Part shown: positions 6,641-14,615 of the stretch, one piece after another
Layout of the letters: every line of letters begins with the position of its first letter
Numbering within the stretch: position 1 is the first letter of the stretch
Assembly (NCBI GenBank): GCA_900553135.1
Contig: USCO01000024.1
Coordinates: forward strand, 1 to 21,679
Reading direction: 5' to 3'
Source of the DNA: an uncultured Eubacteriales bacterium
Lineage (GTDB): Bacteria; Bacillota; Clostridia; Oscillospirales; Oscillospiraceae
DNA: 21,679 bases
Notes under the pieces: model-generated
The model's input: only the letters and a program-made list of their open reading frames with translations
Databases searched by the model: none
Told to the model about the DNA's origin: nothing
Program-made: the position numbers and the translations under genes

Positions 6641-6723
6641 TTCTTGTGTCTCCTTTCTGCCCCGCAACCAGGGAGGGGCAAACACATATTTCAAAACCGC
6701 CAGGCGGTTGTGAACGGGGGAAA

Positions 6724-9015
6724 TCAGGGCACCAGGGTGTTCTCCGGGATCAGGTCGCCCTGGGTGTCCTGGACGGAGAAGTAGGCGCTGACGATCTGGG
6801 CGGCGATCTTGCCCAGCTCAGAGCCGCTGCCGCCGTGCTCCACGGCGATGGAAACGGCGATCTGGGGATCGTCGTAGGGAGCAAAGCAGACGAAAACGGC
6901 GTTGGAATTCGTCTGGGCACTGACCTGGGCGGAACCCGTCTTGGCGCCCACCTGCACGGGGCAGTCCTGGAAGGCCGAGGACACGGAGCCCTCGGTGGTC
7001 AGCTTCAGCATGCCCAGCTTCACCGCCTCCAGGTTCTCGTCCTGGATATCGATCTCACTGACCACCTTGGGCTCGTAGGTGTAGGTCACCTGGGAGAAGT
7101 CGTTGGACTTCACCGACTTGAGCAGGTGGGTGGAGTAGCGGGTACCGCCGTTGACCAGGGTGGCGATATAGTTGGCCAGCTGAATGGGGGTGACCTGGGT
7201 ACTCTCCTGACCGATGGCCACAGAGAGCACGTTGCCCTCGTACCAGGTGCCGCCCAGAGACTCGGTAAATTCGGGGCTGGCCACCACGCCGGCGCTCTCG
7301 GTAAGCTCGATACCAGTCTTTTGGCCCAGGCCGAACATGGCGGCGTACTCGTCCAGCTTGTCGATGCCCACCAGACGGCCCACCTCGTAGAAGTAGTAGT
7401 TACAGGAGTTCATAATGGCGTCGGTGACATTTTGCAATCCGTGCTTGCGGCCATACTGCCGGTAGTACCAGCACTTGGGCTGGGGGCTGGAGTAGTAGGT
7501 ATAGACGCCCTTATCATCGATTTTGGTATCGGGTTCCACCGTCCCGGTCTCCAGGCCCGCAATGGCGGTAATCATCTTAAAGGTGGAGCCGGGGGGATAC
7601 AGGCCCTGGAGGGCCCGGTTCAGCAGGGGGGTCATCTCGGTGTCCGCCGCCAGCTCGGTATAGTCCTGGCTGTAGGTGGCCAGGGAGTAAGTGGGGTAGG
7701 AGGCGGAGGCCAGCACCTCGCCGGAGTTCACATCCAGCACCACGCAGGCCGCGCCCTTGGTCTCTTTACTTTGCAGGTTGGCCACCCCGTTGGCCAGAAT
7801 ATCCTCCACCTGCTGCTGCAGGTCGATGTCAATGGTGAGGAACACGTTCTGGCCCGGCTGGGGGGCCAGGCTCTCCCCTGTCTCACTGTCGGTGAGCCAC
7901 TGGGAGGAGATGATCTTGCCGTTCTCGTTGCGCTCGATGGCCCGCTTGCCCGAGGTGCCCTTGAGGTAGGACTCAAAGGCGGACTCGGCGCCGCTCTTGC
8001 CCACGGTGTCGTTCATGGTGTAGCCGCCCTTTTCCTTGTAGGTGGACCACTCCTCGGCGTAGATGGGGCCCACGGTGCCCAGCAGGTGGGCGGCGTATTC
8101 GGTGTTGTACTGGCGCACGCTGGTGGTCTCGATCTCCACTCCGGGCAGGCTCAGCTCCTTCACCCGGGTGATGAAGTCGATGTCCACGTCTTTGGCAAAG
8201 GTGTAGGCGGGCCAGTCGCTGACCTTGCTGCGGTAGTACAGCTCATACAGCACCCCTGCCACAGCCCGGGCATCCACGGGGTCCATGTCCCCGATGTTCA
8301 GGGTGGGGACGGTCTCGCCGCTCTCTTCGGCCGCGTCCTCGTCCACCTTGCCCTGGCCGTAGATGCCGAAGCTCTTGCACATCTTGCCAAGCAGCTCCTC
8401 GGCGGTGGGCAGGCGGTAGGGGGCCTCCGGGGTCTGGACCTCCTCCTCTCCGCCCATGCCGAAGAAGGACTTTATTTTGTCCCACAGCCCGGGCTCCTTC
8501 ACCTCGGGCTGTGTGTTCTCCTCCTTCTCCACTTCGGCGGGGTCTTTGATCCACTTCATCTTCACGGCCAGTTTGCCCAGAGAGGTCATGTTGTACACCG
8601 TCTCCCCCTCCTCGTTGGTGGAAACAGTGTAGAAGGGATCGTCCGTGGTGTACTCAAAGGGGGGCTGGGTGGTAATGGTCAGGGTGTCGCTCCAGGCTAC
8701 GTTCTGCTCCCGGGCGGTGTTGATGAGGGAGAGGATGGTGGCACAGCGCTCCTCCTCCTTGCCCATGAGGGTGTAGTCCAGGGTCACCTGGTAGCTGATC
8801 TTGTTGGACACCAGCACCTTGCCGTTGCGGTCAAAAAGACCGCCCCGGCTGGCGGCAACCGTCTCGGTCTCGGCCACCTTGGCCACCGACTGCTCGGCGT
8901 AATTCTGGCCGTTGGTGTACTGGATGGTGTACAGGTTGGAGCACAGGAAGGTGAGCAGCAGGGCCAGCACCACCAGCACCACCCCCACCCGTCGGGTAAA
9001 TTGCTTGTTATTCAA
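6724..9015 (-). CDS. mrdA: Penicillin-binding protein 2 (elongation-specific transpeptidase)
   Basis: 763 residues, a class B PBP. One N-terminal membrane anchor (about 10-30), a dimerisation/head region starting with ASRGGLFDRNG (55-65), and a C-terminal transpeptidase domain with catalytic S477-T-F-K480 in YPPGSTFKM, S-C-N (537-539) and K-T-G (692-694). It cross-links peptidoglycan during side-wall growth with the MreC/MreD products encoded just upstream. Residues about 155-235 are an acidic, low-complexity insert (EVEKEENTQPEVKEP, GGEEEVQTPEAP, DEDAAEESGE) that makes it longer than the ~630-residue E. coli protein; such inserts occur in clostridial PBP2s. The start codon is TTG at 9015-9013, with AGGAGG 6 nt upstream; no closer ATG exists. 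Confidence 0.95.
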   Translation of the reverse strand: MNNKQFTRRVGVVLVVLALLLTFLCSNLYTIQYTNGQNYAEQSVAKVAETETVAASRGGLFDRNGKVLVSNKISYQVTLDYTLMGKEEERCATILSLINTAREQNVAWSDTLTITTQPPFEYTTDDPFYTVSTNEEGETVYNMTSLGKLAVKMKWIKDPAEVEKEENTQPEVKEPGLWDKIKSFFGMGGEEEVQTPEAPYRLPTAEELLGKMCKSFGIYGQGKVDEDAAEESGETVPTLNIGDMDPVDARAVAGVLYELYYRSKVSDWPAYTFAKDVDIDFITRVKELSLPGVEIETTSVRQYNTEYAAHLLGTVGPIYAEEWSTYKEKGGYTMNDTVGKSGAESAFESYLKGTSGKRAIERNENGKIISSQWLTDSETGESLAPQPGQNVFLTIDIDLQQQVEDILANGVANLQSKETKGAACVVLDVNSGEVLASASYPTYSLATYSQDYTELAADTEMTPLLNRALQGLYPPGSTFKMITAIAGLETGTVEPDTKIDDKGVYTYYSSPQPKCWYYRQYGRKHGLQNVTDAIMNSCNYYFYEVGRLVGIDKLDEYAAMFGLGQKTGIELTESAGVVASPEFTESLGGTWYEGNVLSVAIGQESTQVTPIQLANYIATLVNGGTRYSTHLLKSVKSNDFSQVTYTYEPKVVSEIDIQDENLEAVKLGMLKLTTEGSVSSAFQDCPVQVGAKTGSAQVSAQTNSNAVFVCFAPYDDPQIAVSIAVEHGGSGSELGKIAAQIVSAYFSVQDTQGDLIPENTLVP

Positions 9016-9039
9016 GGGGTACCTCCTGTCCCAGGGGGA

Positions 9040-9552
9040 CTATGCCAGCTTTGTTCCGCCCACCCGGCGGTAGACAAAGCGAAAAACCAGGTAGATCACA
9101 GGGGTCCAGCACAGGGAGAGCAAAATCTCCGCCGCCGCCACCCGCAGCAGCACGTCGGGGGTCTCCATCTGGACAAACAGGGCCCGCATAATACGGGCGG
9201 CGTCCACCGCCCCCAGCACTCCCGCAGAACATAGCAGGGTACTGAGGAAGGACTGGCTCAGAGCGTATTGGGACACCGCTCCGGTGACCGCCCCCGCCAG
9301 GGCCATGCCGAACACCAGGCCGCCGAAGCCGCCGGGGTAGGCCAGCTCCCACAGCAGGCCCACCGCCATGCCGAAGCCCGCTCCGGCCAAAGCGCCCTCC
9401 TGCACCGCCACCGCCACCACGGCGATGGGCAGCAGCATGGGCACCACGCCCAGCAGAGGGATGCGGGTGAGGATAAACTCATCCAGTATCCACACGGGCA
9501 GCAGCCCCAGGGCATAGACGAACCACTTATGGATCTGGTCCCGTCGGGTCAC
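9040..9552 (-). CDS. mreD: Rod-shape-determining protein MreD
   Basis: 170 residues, mostly hydrophobic with about five membrane helices, a short basic N-terminus (TRRDQIHKW) and a basic C-terminus (FRFVYRRVGGTKLA). Between the helices it has the Gly-rich segment GAGFGMAVGLLWELAYPGGFGGLVFGMALAG usual for MreD. It is an inner-membrane member of the elongation complex. Two in-frame GTG codons compete: 9558 lies only 1 nt from AGGAGG, so GTG 9552 (7 nt from AGGAGG) is chosen. It lies 31 bp after mreC and 24 bp before pbp2. Sequence similarity in MreD is low, so the position between mreC and pbp2 supports the name. Confidence 0.9.
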   Translation of the reverse strand: MTRRDQIHKWFVYALGLLPVWILDEFILTRIPLLGVVPMLLPIAVVAVAVQEGALAGAGFGMAVGLLWELAYPGGFGGLVFGMALAGAVTGAVSQYALSQSFLSTLLCSAGVLGAVDAARIMRALFVQMETPDVLLRVAAAEILLSLCWTPVIYLVFRFVYRRVGGTKLA

Positions 9553-9583
9553 GGACACGCCTCCTTTCCGCCCCCTTGGGGGC

Positions 9584-10426
9584 TTACTCTACAATGTCGA
9601 ATTCCTTGATGATAAACACTTCCACCAGCTCGTCCAGCTGGACCTCGGGGGTGATGACGGCGTAGCGGGTGAGGCCCGAGGGATCGGTAAACACGCCCTC
9701 TACCTGGCCCACCACCAGGCCGGAGGGATACACGTCTCCGTTGCCCGAGGTGAGAACCTCGTCTCCGGCCACCAGCTGGGCCCCGTCAGGCAGGTAGCTG
9801 AGCTTCAGCTTGCCCTGCTGCATCAGGTCGAAGTCGCCCTCCAGCACGCCGGCGGAGTTGGTGCGGGTGATGAGACCGCCCATTTCGATGCTGGTGTCGA
9901 TGATGGTGGTGACGGTGGAATAGTTGCTGCCCACCTTACTCACCACGCCCACCAGCAGGCCGGTCTCGGTGATGACGCAGTCGCCCTGCTCCACCCCGTC
10001 GTCGCTGCCCTTGCTCAGGGTAAGGGTGGAGCGCCAGTTGTCGGTGGACCGGGCAGACACCCGGGCGGACTCAAAGACAAAGTCCCGGCGCTTCTCCTGG
10101 AGGTTCAGCAGCTCACGCAGCTGCTCATTCTCCCGGGTGGCCTCCTCCTCGTCCCGGATCTGCTGGCGCAGGTCGGCATTCTCCTGCTCCAGGTCCTTGA
10201 TCTTGGCTTCCATCTCGCCGTAGCGGAACACATAGGTGTACACGCCCTCGGCCCAATCGGCCACCGCCGCCACCCCGTTGCGCACGGGACTGGTGATGGT
10301 GCCCACCAAATTGGACAGAGGGTCCGCGTTGCCCCCCATCACCGCCGCGGAAATGCCGATGAGAATGCTCAGCAGCAGGGCGATGGCCAGCAGCCATCCC
10401 CCGTTTCCCCGCAAAAAGTCTTTCAC
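9584..10426 (-). CDS. mreC: Rod-shape-determining protein MreC
   Basis: 280 residues. A short cytoplasmic start (KDFLRGNGG), one membrane helix (11-30), a coiled coil (about 70-112, EMEAKIKDLEQENADLRQQI and onward) and two beta-rich domains containing TGLLVGVVSKVGSNYSTV and DEVLTSGNGDVYPSGLVVG, both typical of MreC. It links the cytoplasmic and periplasmic parts of the elongation machine and activates PBP2. The start is GTG 10426, with AAGGAG 8 nt upstream. It overlaps the maf stop by 4 nt (GTGA), so translation of the two is probably coupled. The open frame reaches 10498 but that part lies inside maf. Confidence 0.95.
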   Translation of the reverse strand: MKDFLRGNGGWLLAIALLLSILIGISAAVMGGNADPLSNLVGTITSPVRNGVAAVADWAEGVYTYVFRYGEMEAKIKDLEQENADLRQQIRDEEEATRENEQLRELLNLQEKRRDFVFESARVSARSTDNWRSTLTLSKGSDDGVEQGDCVITETGLLVGVVSKVGSNYSTVTTIIDTSIEMGGLITRTNSAGVLEGDFDLMQQGKLKLSYLPDGAQLVAGDEVLTSGNGDVYPSGLVVGQVEGVFTDPSGLTRYAVITPEVQLDELVEVFIIKEFDIVE

Positions 10427-11022
10427 CGGTTCAGCTCCTTTTCTTCCGGCGCCAGCAGGTCCACTCCAAACCGGGCCAGCATCCGCCCCAGGCGGCATAC
10501 CGGCAGGCCCACCACGTTGAAGTAGTCTCCCCGCAGGCCCTCTACCAACAGGGCGCCCCGGCCCTGAATGCCGTAGGCACCCGCCTTATCCATGCTCTCT
10601 CCGGCGGCGATATAGCCCCGGATCTCCTGCTCGGTCAGGGGACGGAAGCGCACAAAGGTGGCCTCGTGCTCGGTGAGCACTTCCCCGTCCCGGCACACCG
10701 TCACTCCGGTGTACACCGTGTGCTCCCGGCCGGACAGGGAACGGAGCATCTCCGCGGCCTGCTCCTCGTCCCGGGGCTTGCCCAGCACCTGGTCCTCCGA
10801 TGCCACCACGGTGTCGGCGGCAATGACCAGGTCCCCCGGCTTGGCCTGGGCGGCTACCTCCAGGGCCTTGGCCCGGGACAGGCGCTCCACCAGCTCCCCG
10901 GGGTTGAGGGCGGGGTCCATGACCTCCTCCCCCTGGGCGGGACAGATCTGAAATTCGGTCATTCCCATCTGCTCCAGCAGCTGACGCCGCCGGGGAGACT
11001 GGGAGGCTAAAATGATGGCCAT
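10423..11022 (-). CDS. maf: Maf family nucleoside-triphosphate pyrophosphatase
   Basis: 199 residues, the usual length. Maf signatures: LASQSPRRRQLLEQMG (5-20), the AADTVV motif with D70, GKP (81-83), and YAIQG-type GAYGIQGRGALLVEGLRGDYFNVVGLP. The family hydrolyses non-canonical or modified nucleotides such as dTTP/UTP derivatives and so cleans the nucleotide pool; the Bacillus homologue also affects septum formation. It lies 12 bp after dut, another nucleotide hydrolase, and overlaps mreC. The ribosome site is weak (GGCGGGGA), consistent with coupling to dut translation. Confidence 0.94.
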   Translation of the reverse strand: MAIILASQSPRRRQLLEQMGMTEFQICPAQGEEVMDPALNPGELVERLSRAKALEVAAQAKPGDLVIAADTVVASEDQVLGKPRDEEQAAEMLRSLSGREHTVYTGVTVCRDGEVLTEHEATFVRFRPLTEQEIRGYIAAGESMDKAGAYGIQGRGALLVEGLRGDYFNVVGLPVCRLGRMLARFGVDLLAPEEKELNR

Positions 11023-11034
11023 ACCGTCCCCGCC

Positions 11035-11484
11035 TTACTTTTCGGTGGAGCCAAAGCCGCCGGCGCCCCGGGCGGTGTCGTCCAGCTCGTCCACCATCTC
11101 CAGGGTGGCCTGAACCACCGGGGTGATCATCAGCTGGGCGATGCGGTCGCTGGGCTGAACGGTGTAATCCGATTCCCCGGAGTTTTGAAGGCCCACCATG
11201 ATTTCACCCCTGTAATCACTGTCGATGACGCCCACGCAGTTGGCGGGAGCCACGCCGTGCTTGATACCCAGGCCGCTGCGGGCAAAGACCAGGGCCACAT
11301 AGTCCGCCGAGGGCAGGGCGATGGCGATGCCGGTGGGGATGACCTTGCGTCCTCCGGCAGGGATGACCACCGCCTCGTCGATGCAGGCGTGCAGGTCCAT
11401 GGCAGCAGAGCCGGGAGTGGCGTAGAAGGGGGCGGGGATCTCCTTGCCGATCTTGGGGGAGAGGGCTTTTACTTTCAAATTCAT
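11035..11484 (-). CDS. dut: dUTP diphosphatase (dUTPase)
   Basis: 149 residues, a trimeric-type dUTPase. All five conserved motifs are visible: I GSAAMDLHA (25-33), II ARSGL (68-72), III NCVGVIDSDYRGEIMVGLQN (82-101) with the uracil-stacking Tyr91, IV PSDRIAQLMI (111-120) and V RGAGGFGST (139-147). It turns dUTP into dUMP and pyrophosphate, preventing uracil in DNA and feeding dTMP synthesis. ATG 11484 has AAGGAG 8 nt upstream. It is the first gene of the operon dut-maf-mreC-mreD-pbp2-mrp. A promoter must lie in 11485-11555, but I find only weak candidates (TATTAT, TAATAC). Confidence 0.96.
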   Translation of the reverse strand: MNLKVKALSPKIGKEIPAPFYATPGSAAMDLHACIDEAVVIPAGGRKVIPTGIAIALPSADYVALVFARSGLGIKHGVAPANCVGVIDSDYRGEIMVGLQNSGESDYTVQPSDRIAQLMITPVVQATLEMVDELDDTARGAGGFGSTEK

Positions 11485-11554
11485 AGGTGTGACTCCTTGT
11501 GGTGATGTCTGTTTGTATTAGGTCTTTTCAATAATACAAAGCGTTTTCCCCTGT

Positions 11555-11881
11555 GTTCCTTTCCCAACGATGGGAAAGGAACCAAAGGATCGCCGGGGGC
11601 TACCTCCGAGGAGCGATTCTCGCTCCAGTCGCCTGCCCCCGGACCCCCATACGGGAGACGCTTTCCTGAAAGGACTTCTTAAGCATCCGGCGCGGGCAGT
11701 ACAGTCGATTGACTCCGCTTCCGCTCCGCTGCCGCTAGCCAGTGCGGAACAAAACACGGTCCTGCTGGACGAGAATGGCGCGCCTGGTGCGTACAGCCGT
11801 AGTGGCCCGTCTTAATTTTTAGAAGCGAAACGCAGTTTCGCGCAAAGTTCTTTTGCCTACTTTTCTTTCAAGAAAAGTAGG
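11555..11881. repeat. Dense stem-loop element in a 397-bp non-coding gap
   Basis: The gap between dut and the U32 gene holds a chain of perfect inverted repeats. GTTCCTTTCCC/GGGAAAGGAAC is 11 bp with a 6-nt loop (11555-11582). CCGGGGGC/GCCCCCGG (11593-11642) encloses GGAGCGA-TTC-TCGCTCC (11610-11626). GCGAAAC-GCA-GTTTCGC is at 11825-11841. CCTACTTTTCTT/AAGAAAAGTAGG is 12 bp (11856-11881). The middle has repeated CCGCT-type words (11705-11740). Overlapping ORFs of about 80 codons run on both strands and have no recognisable protein features. The overall look is that of a dispersed intergenic repeat or a structured RNA; only one copy is in this window. Confidence 0.55.
11856..11881 (-). terminator. 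Hairpin directly after the U32 gene, likely terminator
   Basis: A perfect 12-bp inverted repeat with a 2-nt loop begins on the base next to the U32 stop codon. Its arms carry A4/T4 runs, and on the minus strand it is followed by CAAAAG rather than a T run. It may work as a weak terminator in either direction or as the end of the repeat element. Confidence 0.5.
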
Positions 11882-13966
11882 TTACTCCACGTCCCGATAG
11901 TACAGGCCGCGGGTAAAGTCGGCGGGCTTGTAGCGGCCCTTGCCCTGGTAGCGGTCCAGGACCTGGACGCACTGCTCGGCGGTCTCGGTGGTAAACATAA
12001 GCCGCACGGCCCACAGGCCCAGTCTCTGGTAGTCCGCAGCCTTGTCGGCCACAAACAAAGTCTTTCCGTTCAAAATCTCATTGCGGCAGCCCCAGGCCTT
12101 CACCACGGGGAAGCGCTCCCCCCGGCGGTCGGTAAGGGTCTGGCCCTCCTGGCAGCTGTGGCGGCCGGTGTGGTTGTGGACGATGCAGTTCTCGGTAATC
12201 ATCAGAGGCAGCCGTCCGTAGACGATGGCCTCCAGGGGGATGGCCTTGGACAGGTCCCGGATCTGGGAGAACTTCAGCTCAAAGGACGCGGTGCCCGAAA
12301 TGAGGCCCATGCGCTTGAGATCCTTGATGGTCTGGCTGTTGTAGACGCCGATGCCGAAGTCGCCCCGGACCTCCAGACCCATCTGGGCTGCCCGGCGGGC
12401 GCTGTCCAGAGTTCCGGCCAGAGCCTGGGTGACCCCCAGCTTCTTCATCTCCTGCAGTTCCTTCTCCAGCTTGTTCCACTCCCGGTCCCAGCAGATGCGG
12501 GGCATGAGAGCGGCCACCTCCACCCCCGCGTCCTGGCAGCGGCGGATGAGGTCGGGGCAGGCGGCCCCTTCCTCGGTGGGCAGATACAGCAGGGCGGGCT
12601 TGCGGTCCAGCAGCTCCTGGGTCACCTGGGACGCCTGGCTCACCGACACGGTAAGAGCAGGAGCGCCCTTGGGGTTCTCATAGCGCACCCCGGCGTGGAA
12701 CTCCCCGCTGCGGCGCTGAGGGGGCTCCATGCGCTGCTGGCCCAGCTCCTCCAGCACCTGACGGCGCAGGGCGTTGAGGGCGGACAGGGGCAGGCTCAGC
12801 CCCTCGTCCACGTGGGCGGTGATCTTCTCGCAGGCGAAGGGGGTGCCGCCGGTGCGGGTGAGTTGGCCCTCCACCTTTTCCCGGGTGAGGGGGACGTTCA
12901 CCGCCGCCTCGGGCACCGGGCCCTCCACCCGGGCCACATGGCCCAGGGCGTCCTCGGCGGCCACCTGAGCGGGCTCTCCGGCGCGGAGCATGGCGTACAT
13001 GCGCACGGGCTCCTTGCGGTTCTCCCCGTTTTCATAGGTGGCGCGGGCCTGGGCGTACAGCTCCCGGGGAGGCTCCTCCTCCTGGCGGGTACCGAACATG
13101 TCGGGCCCCTTCCGGTCCAGGAAATAGCCCTGGGTGAAACCCTGGCGGGAGAAGGCCGCCTGGAGCTGGGCCATCTCCTCGGGCGTGGGCTCCCGGTTCT
13201 CCTTCAGGGCACGGGCATAGACGCCGGTGACAATGGCCACATACTCGGGGCGCTTCATGCGGCCCTCCAGCTTCAGGCAGGCCACCCCCATCTTCTTCAG
13301 ATCCTGGAGGTAGCTGGCCAGAGACATGTCCTTCAGGGACAGGGGGTACTGGTCCGCCCGGCCATTCCAGCCGTATTTCAGGCGGCAGGGCTGGGCGCAC
13401 AGGCCCCGGTTGCCGCTGCGTCCCCCGATAACGGAGGAAAAGTAGCACTGGCCGGAGTAGCACATGCACAGGGCCCCGTGGCCGAAGGTCTCGATCTCAA
13501 TGGGAGAGTGCAGGCAGATATACTCGATCTGGTCCCGGCTCAGCTCCCGGGACAGCACCGCCCGGGTAAAGCCCAGGTCGGCGCACCGCTTCACTCCGTC
13601 CAGGGAGTGCACCGTCATCTGGGTGGATGCGTGCATGGGCAGATCGGGGGCCACCTGGCGCACCATGCGGGCCACACCCAGGTCCTGGACGATGACGGCG
13701 TCCACCCCCATGTCGCTGGCCTGGCGGGCCACCTCGGCGGCGCCGGGCAGCTCCCGGTCGGTGAGCAGGGTGTTCAGGGTCAGATGGACCTTACACCCCC
13801 GAAGATGGCAATAAGAAACCGCCTGCTCCGCCTGCTCCCGGGTGAAATTCTTGGCGTTGCGGCGGGCGTTAAAGTCGCCGAAGCCCAGGTACACGGCGTC
13901 CGCACCGTTCTGGACCGCGGCCTGGACCGACTCCATGGAGCCGGCCGGGGCTAGTAGCTCCAACAT
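11882..13966 (-). CDS. U32 family protein (RlhA/TrhP-type RNA hydroxylation enzyme)
   Basis: 694 residues. It opens with LLAPAGSMESVQAAVQNGADAVYLG (4-28), as U32 'peptidases' do, and has the family signature around 160-200: ETFGHGALCMCYSGQCYFSS, then GGRSGNRGLCAQPCRLKY. C167, C174, C190 and possibly C194 are likely Fe-S ligands. A DUF3656-like middle and a long C-terminal part make it the long form, like E. coli RlhA (23S rRNA C2501 hydroxylation) and close to TrhP (tRNA uridine hydroxylation); older notes call these collagenases. The exact RNA target is not readable. The frame runs to 14047, but ATG 13966 has AGGAGG 5-6 nt upstream and starts at the domain edge. It follows zapA by 92 bp, a common clostridial pair. 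Confidence 0.92.
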   Translation of the reverse strand: MLELLAPAGSMESVQAAVQNGADAVYLGFGDFNARRNAKNFTREQAEQAVSYCHLRGCKVHLTLNTLLTDRELPGAAEVARQASDMGVDAVIVQDLGVARMVRQVAPDLPMHASTQMTVHSLDGVKRCADLGFTRAVLSRELSRDQIEYICLHSPIEIETFGHGALCMCYSGQCYFSSVIGGRSGNRGLCAQPCRLKYGWNGRADQYPLSLKDMSLASYLQDLKKMGVACLKLEGRMKRPEYVAIVTGVYARALKENREPTPEEMAQLQAAFSRQGFTQGYFLDRKGPDMFGTRQEEEPPRELYAQARATYENGENRKEPVRMYAMLRAGEPAQVAAEDALGHVARVEGPVPEAAVNVPLTREKVEGQLTRTGGTPFACEKITAHVDEGLSLPLSALNALRRQVLEELGQQRMEPPQRRSGEFHAGVRYENPKGAPALTVSVSQASQVTQELLDRKPALLYLPTEEGAACPDLIRRCQDAGVEVAALMPRICWDREWNKLEKELQEMKKLGVTQALAGTLDSARRAAQMGLEVRGDFGIGVYNSQTIKDLKRMGLISGTASFELKFSQIRDLSKAIPLEAIVYGRLPLMITENCIVHNHTGRHSCQEGQTLTDRRGERFPVVKAWGCRNEILNGKTLFVADKAADYQRLGLWAVRLMFTTETAEQCVQVLDRYQGKGRYKPADFTRGLYYRDVE

Positions 13967-14058
13967 GACTTCCTCCTGGTATTCACAGCGAACCGTGAGG
14001 GGCGGCCACCGGACAATGGGCCCAGCGCCTCTCCCCCCACAGGTCACATACTTTCGTT

Positions 14059-14376
14059 TTATCCCTTATGGCTCTGGAGCTTGAAAATCTCCCGCTTGGC
14101 TTCGGACAGCTCCATTTTCAGCTTGGCATTTTCATCCAGACCGTCCTTGATCTGGCGGCGCAGGTTCTCGCTGGCGTCCTGCTCCCGGTAGAACTGGTCG
14201 GCGATGTTCATGGCGGCCAGCACTGCCGCGTCGGACAGGCCCAGACGGGCGCCTCCCATGACCTCCCGCACCTGGCTGTCTACCATGGCGGCGCAGCGCT
14301 GGACATAGGCCTCGTCCTCTTCGGCCACCATGGTATACTCCTGGCCGGCGATGGAAACGGTGATCTTTTGCTTCAT
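14059..14376 (-). CDS. zapA: Cell division protein ZapA
   Basis: 105 residues. The N-terminal domain has KITVSIAGQEYTMVAEEDEAYVQRCAAMVDSQVREV, a ZapA pattern of strand, G-x-x-Y and helix, followed by ALAAMNIADQF-type LSDAAVLAAMNIADQFYRE and a C-terminal coiled coil (about 70-105). ZapA binds FtsZ and bundles protofilaments at the division site. ATG 14376 is chosen over 14391 because GGGAGG lies 9-10 nt upstream. It is the first gene of a two-gene operon with the U32 gene; its leader of ~75 nt holds a hairpin TCCGGCC/GGCCGGA (14414-14431). Confidence 0.92.
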   Translation of the reverse strand: MKQKITVSIAGQEYTMVAEEDEAYVQRCAAMVDSQVREVMGGARLGLSDAAVLAAMNIADQFYREQDASENLRRQIKDGLDENAKLKMELSEAKREIFKLQSHKG

Positions 14377-14460
14377 CAGGACCCCTCCCAATTGATTCTC
14401 TCTTGGGCCGATCTCCGGCCCTTTGGCCGGAAATTATGGCAGAATGGTGGTATTATGGAC

Positions 14461-14489
14461 ATTATAGCATAGTTGCCCCCATTTGAAAA
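14461..14489 (-). promoter_or_regulatory. Strong promoter of zapA-U32
   Basis: Read on the minus strand: TTTTCA (14489-14484), 17-nt spacer, then a perfect TATAAT (14466-14461) preceded by TGC, giving an extended consensus -10. Start expected near 14454. Confidence 0.82.
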
Positions 14490-14565
14490 ATAAATTTACC
14501 ATGAATTTTTTATGTCCACAGGCGTTTTTTCCACGAAACCCACAACCAGACAATTTCAGTCAAAC

Positions 14566-14602
14566 AAAAACCGCCCGCCGCTTTCAAAGACGCGGCGGGC
14601 GG
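14566..14602 (-). terminator. Rho-independent terminator of mgtE
   Basis: On the minus strand CCGCCCGCCGC (14602-14592) pairs perfectly with GCGGCGGGCGG (14581-14571) over a 10-nt loop, followed by T5. It starts 13 bp after the mgtE stop. Confidence 0.92.
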
Positions 14603-14615
14603 AGCTTTTCATGCT

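Noticed and set aside
6646..9234. Plus-strand open frame of 862 codons opposite pbp2
   Set aside because: It lies antisense to a clear PBP2 with all catalytic motifs. It is a His/Gly/Val/Leu-rich product of GC-biased third positions and has no domain signature.
11518..11815. Two overlapping ORFs of about 80 codons on opposite strands in the stem-loop element
   Set aside because: Both run through perfect hairpins, have Ser/Arg/Pro-rich random-looking products and lack good ribosome sites, so they are probably not proteins.
12158..13954. Plus-strand open frame of 598 codons opposite the U32 gene
   Set aside because: The shadow of a well-supported gene on the other strand, with His/Gly/Leu-rich low-complexity translation and no fitting ribosome site.
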